A stretch of DNA of 64,000 bases from Clytia hemisphaerica (Eukaryota; Cnidaria; Hydrozoa; Leptothecata; Clytiidae). Below, in pieces: positions 25,033 through 35,211 of this stretch. Position 1 is the stretch's first letter; each line of letters starts with the position of its first letter. A program made the translations under genes and the position numbers. Location of the stretch: positions 857,156 to 921,155 of the forward strand of contig CACVBU010000362.1 of NCBI GenBank assembly GCA_902728285.1, given 5' to 3'. The notes under the pieces were generated by a model. It did not search any database. It was not told the DNA's origin and saw only the letters and a list, made by a program, of their open reading frames with translations.

Positions 25033-25297
25033 AACTTCAATTACAGTGATGATGCAGGCAGCATGCATTCCTACACAAACCAGAGACTGGGTAGGAAATG
25101 TAATTTAAAAGCTGTTAAAAATGTCAAGCATAAAAATATTTGGAGGGATTGTCTCTCACAGGAAGGACCAAGACTTTTTAATGCTCTGCCAAAGTCCCTT
25201 CGAAACCTCACAAAATATACCAGCCAAACAAACTTTTAAACAACATCTTGACCAATTTCTCAATACACTGCCAGACGAACCACTGCTTCCTAATTAA
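25033..25297 (+). mobile_element. LINE ORF2 C-terminal relic
   Basis: The translation NYSDDAGSMHSYTNQRLGRK continues to IWRDCLSQEGPRLFNALPKS. After a small frame change near 25,220 it resumes as FKQHLDQFLNTLPDEPLLPN and a stop. The GPRLFNALPK and FKxxLDxFLxxxPDEP motifs mark the extreme C terminus of reverse-transcriptase proteins from non-LTR elements. The rest of the element is absent; the microsatellite and repeat lie upstream. Confidence 0.7.
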
Positions 25298-26642
25298 TTC
25301 AACTTCAGGAGAGCTGATTCCAACAGTGTATCAGTAATGGTCAATCACCGGATTCCACGAATTGGGATGAGTACCATAAAGTACAAAATCAAAATCGAAG
25401 TATCACAAAGTAAGTAAGGATTATTTTTGTACCTTTGCGGGTGATTTTTACCCTTGAGTTTATGTGTAATGTTATGGTTTTTTGAAGTGCTTGTTCTAAG
25501 AGATGAGTGAATTTGATTATTTTTAGTTTTCAAGAGAAGCAGCAAAGTTAAATCTTTCTTCTACAAGATTACACTTTAATATGATGCCAATTATGCATGA
25601 AAGTTTTATATTATTAAGAGCCATTTTCTGTAAGAACCAGGCGGGTGGTGATAGTAGAAAAATTTAAATTCCTCTATTTTTGGATATTTGGTAGACAATA
25701 GTGAAAAGCTCAGAATCCCAAAATTTCAGGTCCCCAAAATCCATAATGGCGGATTTACAGCCAATCAAAAATTTCACTTTTTTTGGCTGTTTTCTTTGTT
25801 ACAACTTTAAGAGGCATTTTTTCAAGTTGCAACTAAGATCACATGGGTTTTTATTAATTTTCTTGAAGTACCCAATTAGCGCTTCCAAAAAAAACAAAAA
25901 AAAACATGTGACCTTAAACGCAAATTCCATAATGGCGGCTTAAAAACGCTCCAAAATCCATTTTCAGCCATCTTTAAGGTGCCATTACTCAGCCCAGGAC
26001 TTTTTTGGGCCAAATTTCTTTGTGGAAATGTGTTAAGCAACTTCATGACAGCAGATTTAAGCAATTTTGAAAAATTTTTAAAAAGTAAACTGGGCTCTAG
26101 CAGCCCCAAAAGGTGGCTCCAAACTCAAAAAGTAGCAAATTCGGCTCAAATTTTTCAGAGTTGCGACTAATTTCGGGCAAAACCAAAAATTGGATCTGAT
26201 AGCCTAGACAATGTACTTTCAGAAAGTTAAATAAAACCCATGTGATCTAGAAGCATGAAAGAAAAAAAAAGGATCAAAAATTTTCTTAAGTCCGATAAAA
26301 AACTACGTCTTTTTTAGGGCTTTTTTCAAGCTGGAAAACTGGTTTTTCAGCTTGGAAATCATTTTTCTTTAAATATTTTATCAATATTTCCAAAATAGTC
26401 CTAGTATTTATTCCAAACAATTCATTTGAGTTGAATATATCCAAGATTCCATGATCATCATCATTTTTCAGTGAATTTCGTACATACTGGCCATTTTTAT
26501 CACAAAAAAATCATTCAAAAAGTGATATTTTTTCAATTTTGACGCAAAAGAACTTCTTTTATCAACCTAGGTAAGTCTCAGTTCATGATCATTAACTGAA
26601 AAAGTTACAATGAGATTCATGGTTGTTCCCCAGACATTTTCC
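25298..26642. other. No gene recognised
   Basis: AAATCCATAATGGCGG near 25,738 and TTCCATAATGGCGGCTT near 25,925 form a direct-repeat pair about 190 bp apart. Otherwise the stretch is AT-rich and unassigned. Confidence 0.4.
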
Positions 26643-28123
26643 ATCCGTGTATGAAAACGTCCATTCGATTGTTGGTCTATTTTCAATATTTTGAAAATTG
26701 AAAATTGATTTTTTGCAGCAATTTTCAATATTTCAAAAAGTTTAAAAATTGAATTTTGAATTTTGATCCAATTTTGATTTTTTTTTTCACGCTCAACAAA
26801 ATTAAAAAATGTAATTTCGCTCTTTTTTTTTTATTTCATAAAAATATTGACCTTCAAAATTTATTGAAATTCCAATAAGGGTCAAAAGGGAATTGCACTA
26901 GTGGTAGTGAGGAGGCCTGTGAACTAAATCCACAACACAACCTTTTGTCTTTGGGGATCTGGGAGCAAGAAAACATGTGTGCAGTTATGATACGATACAG
27001 AATACATTAAGTGTTATAAGCAAGTTATAAGAATCCAACTGTTGAGTTGTAGATTTACTTATTTGAAAACACTATATCTATAACACCCCTAAATCAGTGT
27101 CCCTGTCAGGTCCGCCCCGGTGAATAAAATGCTCTAAAATAGCCTAAATTAAAGCTCCAGTGAAGAAATGACTCACCCCAGGCAATTGAAGCTTAGTGAT
27201 CTCAACCCCAGTGAGAAATTGAAATAAAAACTGTCCACCCCCGGTGAAATTTTATATAACCCAGGCTACCCGGTCAAAAGCCACACTTGCACTTGGCAAA
27301 AAACAGGTAGAAAAGTGTATATATCAACTAGAAAATCCCCCAAAAAACTAGTGTCACAAAAATGTGTACGTTTAGTAGATCTGGAGATTTAGAACGCTAT
27401 ATGAGTGATCCCCCAAGAACCTAATCGAAATTCACACCAATAAAAAAAGACTCAAATTTCAACCCCAGTGGAAAGTTTTCTTAAAAATCTTCCCGCGGCC
27501 GATTTTAATCTTCTATCAGACTCACCCCGGTGAAGTTTTATCTTCCACCAGGTCTAGGGAACAGGGGTGTTTTATTTTTGATATGCGTAAGTCATTTTTC
27601 TAGCGGAAACACCCTAAAAAAGCCGGGATTTGACCTCTCTCTGTTACTAAAAATAGAAACACAGAGGTCAAAAACCGGCTTTTTTGGTTGCTTCCGTTAA
27701 AAAATATGACGTCATCTTGACTTACGCGTATCAAGAATACGAAATAATAAATAGATATTCATCTGACCTGTGTTAATTTGTTGTGTTTTGGATTTAGTTC
27801 CCAGGCCTCCTCACTAGTGTCATTCCCTTTTGACCCCTATCGGAATTTCAATAAATTTTAAAGGTCAACATATTTTCTGAAATTAAAAGAAATAGACCGA
27901 AATTACATTTTAAATCTTTTTTGAGACTGAAAAATAGTGAAAACTGGATGAGTATTCAATTCTCGATTTTTTTGGGCGTGAAAAAAAATTGAAATTGGAT
28001 CAAAATTCAGAATTCAATTTTTGAACTTTTTGAAATATTGAAAATTGCTGCAAAAAATCAATTTTCAATTTTCAAAATATTGAAAATTGACCAAAAATCG
28101 AATGGACGTTTTCATACACGGAT
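26643..28123. mobile_element. 1.5-kb foldback element with nested MITE
   Basis: The arms begin ATCCGTGTATGAAAACGTCC and are mirrored for about 300 bp at the right end, through TTGAAAATTG-rich sequence to the inner GTGAGGAGGCCT / AGGCCTCCTCAC blocks at 26,908 and 27,802. Flanking 8-mers CATTTTCC and GATTTTCC agree at 7 of 8 bases. The middle holds a GGTGAA/CCCCGGTG-rich segment and the short MITE copy 2 at 27,578-27,734. It is non-coding. Confidence 0.8.
27578..27734. mobile_element. Short MITE, intact copy 2
   Basis: The ends are TTGATATGCGTAAGTCA and TGACTTACGCGTATCAA, perfectly inverted. The inner arm holds GACCTC...GAGGTC around TGTTACTAAAAATAG. It is the intact counterpart of the interrupted copy at 2275-3105 and is nested in the 26,643-28,123 element. 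Confidence 0.8.
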
Positions 28124-29204
28124 GATTTTCCCCGTATTGTCCAGGGAAATCGGCATCGGCAGGGTCGTAAAAATAATACTTACAGTGGGAGATGCAGAAG
28201 AAGATTTGCAGCTCATCATATTTTTCTTGCTAGACAAGATTGCTACTAACTTATCTTAGCACTTTGTACTGCAAAGCATGTGATCTAAACCATGCTTTTC
28301 TATTGCCAGGGAGCTTTCTCAGTATTATTTTCAATTCATTGCTTGATTTTACAATTTCAAATTTTGGAAATTTTTCGAAAGAAGAATGTTATTGATTATA
28401 GTGATGAACGTGTGATCTAGGCCTTAAAAATATTTTTAAAGCCTTTCTAGATTATGAGAAAGAATATACATTCCAAGAACCAAACTTTTTCTTAAAAACA
28501 TACTTACAACACTTGATGTCAGGTTATATCTGGTAGAATCTACTACATGTAGTTTAATAGAATTTATATCCATTTTTTTGTCAGTTTTAACATTAGAAAG
28601 CGCGGTTTTTATAATTTAAATTTTTGCTGTATTTGCAAATAAGCAGGTGAAGATGTGCCCGGTGCTTAGTCTTTAAGTCTAGCAAGGGCCTTCTGAAGTT
28701 CTGATGCGAAAAGAATGAGTTTGCGCATGCGCTCGTCAAAAAAGCGATATTCGTGAAGGGAGTCTTTTCAACGCGTGCGCGCATTTGGTTAACAGCTGGG
28801 AGGCAAGAAGAACTTTCTGGAGATAAAGGCCCACTTTCTACTTTCTTACAAGGTATGATAACAAAATTCAATTACAATCTTACTTAGTGTCTTCTTTTCA
28901 TGAGGGTACTACTCGGTTTGTGAGATTATAAGGTTATATCTTAGCCAAAGACCGAATCTTCGACTCGTGTGTTTTGTTTTTTATAAAAAAGCTCTCTTTT
29001 ACCGCCCCCCTGACAGCTGATAATTAGGCTAGGCCCACGTTCGTTTGGTTTTACAAATGCGAAATACAGATGTCTAAACTTTTCAATAAATCTCTGGAAC
29101 TAACAGACTTTTTGAAATTCTGTAAGAAAGTTCAAACTCGTAAATAGTTTTACTATGCTTTGTGGAGAAATCGTAACCATTAGTGAAATACTCATTCATC
29201 TAAT
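28124..29204. other. No gene recognised
   Basis: Mixed AT-rich sequence with a more GC-rich patch at 28,700-28,800. No exon with paired splice sites and recognisable protein was found. Confidence 0.4.
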
Positions 29205-29602
29205 ACCGTTTAGGAGTCTCGCTATTTTCACGGTACTCCATTGCAGAGGCCGGTAAAAATGGTTGGTAAAAATGCGCACTTTAGTACTGTGAAAGGTTAG
29301 AGGAATGTAAACATTGTGAATTTTTTTCTCTCCTTTAAAGAGAATGATTTAAGATATTTGAACATGATATCAATGATAATTTTATAAGTCTCTCCTGAAA
29401 ATTTCACAAAAATTCATCAAGAGGAAAAGAAGTTATGATTAAAAGGAGTTCTTTACCTACCGTTTTTCTGCTATGTTTCCTTATGAGAACCAGATGTTTA
29501 CCTACCGTTTTTTTACGGAGGAGAGTGAATTTTCTGTGGTCGCTAAAATCAAAACAATGGAAAATTGGATTGACGCGTGCGCAGTTGACACTCCTAAACG
29601 GT
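29205..29602. mobile_element. ACCGTTTAGGAGT MITE
   Basis: ACCGTTTAGGAGT at the left is mirrored as ACTCCTAAACGGT at the right. Inside, TACCTACCGTTTTT occurs twice at 29,455 and 29,500. No target duplication is evident. Confidence 0.55.
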
Positions 29603-29919
29603 GTATTAAAGATTGAAGACAAAAATTTACCTTGAGCACGAAAAATCAAAGTCCAGACTCCAGGGAATGGAAATCCAACCAATTTTTTTAACTGATAGGT
29701 GTTCGATTATCGAACCACGGAAAATATATATTGATCCAGACGTCCGCGCTCGATAGGATCGATCATCGGAACGGCTCGATGACGGATCGATATGTGATCG
29801 ATGGATTACTTAACTTAACGATCCCGATAGGAGATTGATGGAAGATTCAGCCATTAAAAAGTCTTGAGTATCGATCCTTCGTTGATCCATTATCGAGCTA
29901 GTATTTCAATCGAGTATAC

Positions 29920-30051
29920 CGATTCGTCATCGATCGTTAATCGATTCGTCATCGATCGTTAATCGATTCGTCATCGATCGTTAATCGATTCGTCATCGAT
30001 CGTTAATCGATTTGTCATCGATCGTTAATCGATTTGTTATCGATCGTAAAT
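29920..30051. repeat. Six-copy 22-bp ATCGAT array
   Basis: Six head-to-tail units of exactly 22 bp read CGATTCGTCATCGATCGTTA plus AT. Four are identical and the last two differ by one to three bases. Each unit holds ATCGAT, CGATCG and TTAA, so it is rich in short self-complementary words. Confidence 0.95.
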
Positions 30052-30330
30052 CGGGTATGAGTCGATAGGCATAGCGTCAGCCTGGGTTTAGGTCCCAGGC
30101 AAAATTTAGGTCCCCCCCAAAGATTTATCTCTTTGTTAGCCCCCAGGAATTTTGACCCTAGACACCTTCAAAAAATTGATCCAGTAAAAAAGTTTTTTCC
30201 AATGTAAATTGCATTCAGTTCCAAGTTAAGATAAATAACTTTGCACGCTTTCTACAAAAATATTGCGGCGCAGGGGAAAATTTTTCAGATTCATGAGCTT
30301 CAATTTGAGGAATTGAAGCCAACTATTACA

Positions 30331-30754
30331 TAGGCGTACAAACTTTCGCGAGCAGAAACTTTTGCAAGGACGAAAAATTGCGAAATTCACGACATTTACT
30401 TTCGCGGATTTAACGGGAAAATATATTTCGCGAGCATAAACTTTCGCGAATCAAGACGTAGAATTGAGAATTTTCACACAAAAAATGGCTTAGAGGGACA
30501 AATACTTGTTGGATTGGCTTGAAACAATTGTCCTTTGACTATTAGTCTTAAAGCAGGCTAAAAAGTGACATAAAAGTTACATTTTATTCAAAGTTTGAAG
30601 ATTTACAAATCATCTATTTTGTCAAGAATTTTTCGCGAGCATAAACTTTCACGAATAGCCCTTCCTAGAATTTTTAAATACATTTACTTTAGCGAAAAGG
30701 GCCAAAATTCGCGAAAATCGCGAAAGTTTCTACTCGCGAAAGTTTGTACGCCTA
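30331..30754. mobile_element. TTTCGCGA MITE, nested
   Basis: The left end TAGGCGTACAAACTTTCGCG is mirrored as CGCGAAAGTTTGTACGCCTA at the right. TTTCGCGA words recur throughout. TA lies at both edges. It is nested inside the centre of the 29,734-31,100 element. Confidence 0.8.
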
Positions 30755-31295
30755 AAGTAAGCTGAATTATTTTAGCCCCCACTTTGAGTGATGAGATTTT
30801 AGCCCCCCCAAGTACATCCCCCTAAAAAGTGGTGTACTTATAGCCCCCTCCTTTTTTGGGAAAAATTTAGGGTGTAACCCCCTCCCCCAACCAGCAGGGG
30901 GGTTGACGCTATGATAGGTTCGATAAGATCGATGATAGATTGATAAATAAGCAATAACTAATCATAAGCTTTAAAAAATCTTGAGTATCGATCCTCTATC
31001 GATCTCCTATCCGGATCGTTAAGTAATCCATCGATCACATATTGATCCGTCATCAAGCCGTTCCGATGATCGATCCGTCATCGAGCACGGACGTCTGGAT
31101 TGATTAGTTCAATAAAAGTACAGTTTCATGTATATGTTCAAGTTGTTCGAAGAGTGTTCGAGCAGTATCTTATTGCTTTTCTGGGATCATTCTGCTATTT
31201 TTCTCAGGTATACTAGCCAAGATATTGTGAAAATGACGCACCAAAGCTTCTTGGTTCGATTAAGTTCTGTAATATTGTCACAAGTCAATAATTAT

Positions 31296-34033
31296 CGTCA
31301 ACTGCTCTAACTTTGGACTATCTGACAAAACATGGGGCGGTCATTCAGCCACCATTTCACCGAACCTCCAAAGTCATTTAATTAACATACTGCGAATCGT
31401 AGATAGCAAATAATGCGAGTATGCTACTCGCACCAGGTAGGCTTTCACACCGCAAAAGTAACAAATCTTTTCAACGAGAAACATGTAATGTAAATGCAAC
31501 CACACACATTCCTGCAAGCGTCCAAACATTTCGCAGACAATATCATCCACCAGGATACAAGTGAAAATTTTCAATCTACCGACTTACTCTTGGGTACCAT
31601 AGCTGTAACCCCCAGGACATTCTTATTCCAAACCAACCCCCCCCCCCCGCTTATTAATTTTTGGGGAAATGTTTTTGAAAGTTCCTCGCTTTTGTCCTTG
31701 CTATATTAGCCTCTTTTTCAAAAAATTTCCACCCATGACACTTTTATTCCAACCCTGCTTATTAAGTTTTGAGAGTTTTTCCAATCCCCCAGCTTATTCC
31801 AATCACCTCGGCTATTAGGTACCCGAGAGTAGATGGGGGTTTAGTTATTATCATGGTAGGGTTCGGGGTGGAGCTCAAGATAACAATATAAGGGGGCATT
31901 TGTGAATTAAGACTTAACTTAGGATCCCATAGGGGTCTTTGTAGGGGCACCAGTAGGTTTGGGAGCTGTCTTAATTAACGTCTGTAAATTGCACGCTGTT
32001 ACACGCTATAAGAATTTGTGAATGACAGCTTTCTGTTGTGTCTCATTGGGCCAACCCGAAAAAAATTTTGTTTCCGTTCCACCTGGTGATGAAAAAACAC
32101 TCACCTGGCCAGCCGCAAAATAATTTTTTTTTGCTAAATTTCAATCCCAAAACTCGATTTTTTAAAGCACTCGTTAGAAGTTAAAATGATGGTCTTCTTT
32201 ACCTTAAATCTGTAGTAACTTGACACTGCTACAGGCTTCGGCATAAGAAAAATTCACGTGTGATCATCCCACGCCTAGATTTTGATTTATAGTGGTCTAG
32301 GCGTGCAAATACTTAACTTTTATCGTTTATATTTTCAATTGTGTTACAATATCTCTAACAGGGCTCAAAATAACGGTCGGACATAGGACATTGTCCGACC
32401 CAAATGGCTTCATGTCCGACCCAAAAATCATAATTTTTAAGCTAAAGCAACCCTGATCGGACATTTTGTCCGACCCACTTGAAATGGTTATTTCGAGCCT
32501 TGCTCTAAGAACTGGACACTCTTTCATTTTGAATATTTATCTTCAATTGCTTGAGGCTCCAAACTGTGATTACGAAGGGAACTTTTTTGAGAAAAAAGTA
32601 GAGTGAGGGAAACATTTCCCCAATTTTTTAAATCCTCACTTTCTTAATGTTTCTTTTTATTTTACTCACAAGTCAGTATGATTCCTTTTATAAAAACAAA
32701 GCTGTTTACTTACTGAAAAGTCCCCACTTTGTGAATGTTTCTATTTATTTTACTCACAAATCAGCATGATTCTTTATAAAAACCAAGTTGTATATTAAAA
32801 AAACATTCTTAAAAGTTGAGTTGCAAGCAAGAATTAACAAAAACAATGCAGGGTTTAGTTTGAGATGAATAAAATTTCATTTCTATAACATTGATCAGGA
32901 TAAAACCTTCATTCAAAGTGGTTTCAAGGCGTGCATTTTACAGTAGAATATAAAATATCACGTGCGATAAACTAACCCTAACCCTAACGATGATTACGAA
33001 AAAACGCGGCCGGGTGATAAAGAAATAGATTTTCACCCGGCCGGTGGACGGGAAACAAAAACTTTTTTCGGGTTCGCCTTGGCACAAGCGGATAGGCATA
33101 GGGTTTGTAAACCAAGGTTGCTTGCATTTGGTGGTTTGAGCCGGGGTCAGAGACCTGTACGGGCAAATCTCAGAAAAATATTTAGAAAACAGTTAGAAAC
33201 ACTTGAGAAAGTCAGAAAATCAGGATAGAAGACACAAAAGTAGTAAATAGGGAGGAAATAGGAGAGGATGCATCCTGGTGGATGATATCGTTTGCTAACC
33301 TGTCCAAACACAGATATAAAAAAGTCCTGCAGAAAATTGTGAGATCTGTTATCAAAACTCTGTAACTTTGATTTGAAATTTGAATGTCAATCAATCGTGC
33401 ACGCTAGAAAAAGTCTCTAAGAGAAAAATGACACAAAAAATGGCGTCAAGATGTGAGCAGCGTGAGTGAGATTGAATTGTTACTCTCCAGTGCCTAATAA
33501 ACGTTCAGACCAAAATAAACGCACAGGGGGGGGGGATAAAATTGAAATTAATAAACGTACAGGCAAGAAATCAGAGCTAAAATAAATAAAAGTACAGGGA
33601 AAATCTACCAATTTCTCAAAAGTAGAGATCAAATTAAACGCTCAAATTTTTAGCAAGACTTAGAGTTTACTCGCAGCATAGCATTCGAAATCTCCACACT
33701 TCGTTTGAATGTAATTAAAGGCCTTTTTACACGTCTTATTTTTTCCAGTGAATCAGGCAATATTGGGTCAGAGAAAATAAACATACTGCAGGAAAATTCC
33801 TCAAAATAAATAAACATACAGGTCTTAATAAGGTGCGTACAGGCGGGAAATTTGACTAGGCACCAAGAGTAATTACTTCTTCAAATTATGTACTTTTTAA
33901 AGCGCTTTAAAAATACATTTGATTGTGATTATGAGATGGTGAAAGTTTGATTGATGAGCTTTTTGAAGTATCAAAACTCAAAAAAAGAAGATACACTCCA
34001 GAAATCAACCGTCCCAAGTTAGAGCAGTTAACG
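31296..34033. mobile_element. 2.7-kb foldback element
   Basis: The left end CGTCAACTGCTCTAACTTTG and right end CAAGTTAGAGCAGTTAACG are inverted. Further in, AATATCATCCACCAGGATAC (about 31,540) is mirrored by CATCCTGGTGGATGATATCG (about 33,268). A second left arm of this family is at 1169-1660. The middle is a mixture: CTTATTCCAA-rich sequence near 31,620-31,800, a small hAT-like MITE at 32,359-32,502, two CCCTAA units near 32,975, and a GGCCGGGTGA hairpin at 33,008-33,042. No coding sequence was seen. Confidence 0.6.
32359..32502. mobile_element. Small hAT-like MITE
   Basis: CAGGGCTCAAAATAAC at the left is mirrored by GTTATTTCGAGCCTTG at the right. GTCGGACA words fill the hairpin. Both flanks carry CTCTAA directly or within one base, which resembles the usual hAT target preference. 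Confidence 0.7.
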
Positions 34034-34094
34034 GTACGGTTTGTGTATGATTAAAACTAAGAATTGACCGTGAATTTCCAAACACCATAGTGTG

Positions 34095-34498
34095 CAGGGG
34101 GGGTCAAGGTCCCACCTAAAATTTCAGGTCCCAGCACTTGAGAAACTCCCACCTGATAGTTGACTTTCCAAGTCCCACCTAAAGTAGGAATTTTTGCCTT
34201 ATGAAGGCCAACTTTTTTGCATATTTGATTGGCAAACAGTTGGCACTTCGGGCAGTTTGGAATGAAAATTCCAATAAAAAGTTAGGGGAATTTTCAATGA
34301 AAAACAGATTACAGGATTCAAAGGCAAATATGTAAAAATCTAAAATTTAAAATAATTTTTCTTTCAAGATTTCCATAAGAGTCCCACCTAAAGATTTCTA
34401 GTCCCACCTCAACCTATTTCTTTCCCCCACCTGAAAGTCCAAAATTTCAGACTCCCACCTGGCTGTTTGGGACCCAAAAATCCAACCCCCCCCCCCTG
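34095..34498. mobile_element. CAGGGGGG-ended G/C-run element
   Basis: It starts with CAGGGGGGGTCAAGGTCCCA and ends in a C-run and CCTG. TCCCACCT/AGGTGGGA words recur along it. I found no convincing target duplication, so it may be old. It resembles the hAT-like elements at 3988 and 22,406 only at its extreme ends. Confidence 0.5.
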
Positions 34499-34559
34499 CA
34501 GAGTGGGGGGTGCACACTAAGAACACCCTTACTCTTTGAGTCCTCCCTTTACATTTCCA

Positions 34560-35040
34560 TCCAAGTGGCTGTAGCATGAAGGTAGAGCATCCAGCTACAG
34601 TGCAAGGTTGTGTGTTCGATCCCCAGCTGGGTCATACCAAAGATTCCCAAAATGGTACTTGATGTCTCTCTGCTTGATGCTTAGCAACTAAAGAGATAGA
34701 TCAAGGGTAAGTGGAGAAATCCAGGGAAAGGAGTGGTGCCCTCTCCTACCTTCGGGTAGACAGCTATAGAAAAGGGAGCCTTCAGGTCGCCCTCAACTGT
34801 GGTCTCAAACTTACTTTACTACTTCTATTTTCTTGGCAAATATTGCCCCCACCCTCCCCTAAGTTGGCATCTTCAATGCATCACAATAAAATATCTAAAA
34901 GTTGTATACCTATATATTATACTACAATTATGTGATGGTCAACTTAGTGTTAGTGTTTTGAGTACTCAGGTGAAAGCAGCAGTCTAAGCTCGCCTACCCG
35001 CGCAGCACTGATGAAGGGAAATCCTAGGAAGGGCAAAAAA
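34560..35040 (+). mobile_element. Possible tRNA-derived SINE
   Basis: The head resembles a degenerate tRNA: TGTAGCATGAAGGTAGAGC (A-box-like) followed about 35 bp later by GTGTTCGATCCCCAGCTGGG, whose GTTCGATCC fits the pol III B box. A body of about 380 bp with no similarity to a gene follows. It ends in an A-rich stretch (GGGCAAAAAAAATC) near 35,035. It lies about 170 bp upstream of the first BTF3 coding exon. Confidence 0.5.
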
Positions 35041-35211
35041 AATCAATTAATTCAAAATAATTGAAAAACAGGTATTATGGTCCTTGTGCAAAAAAAAGAT
35101 TAATTTACCATAATAGGTGAAGCACATTCACCTTAAAATTGTTATTCTTGTGGTTTGTGAGATTAACATGTGACTTCATCAGCATTAAACATACAATTTT
35201 ATTTTAACAGA

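Larger units (their letters stand above)
29734..31100. mobile_element. ATCGAT-rich foldback element with nested insertions
   Basis: The ends are ATCCAGACGTCCG and CGGACGTCTGGAT. The arms match for about 150 bp (GGATCGATCATCGGAACGGC and GTGATCGATGGATTACTTAA are mirrored), and an inner pair CATAGCGTCA / TGACGCTATG bounds the centre. The left side holds a 22-bp array (29,920-30,051). The centre (about 30,075-30,895) is a C-rich segment that contains another complete MITE at 30,331-30,754. It is non-coding. Confidence 0.8.

Noticed and set aside
32973-32989. Interstitial telomere repeat (CCCTAA)
   Set aside because: Only two to three units; it can arise by chance.
33008-33042. GGCCGGGTGA hairpin as a bacterial-type terminator
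   Set aside because: There is no gene ending here and the DNA is eukaryotic; it is more likely part of an inverted-repeat element.
34567-34640. Functional tRNA gene
   Set aside because: The B box is good but the acceptor and anticodon stems do not pair, and a long unrelated body follows, so a SINE is more likely.
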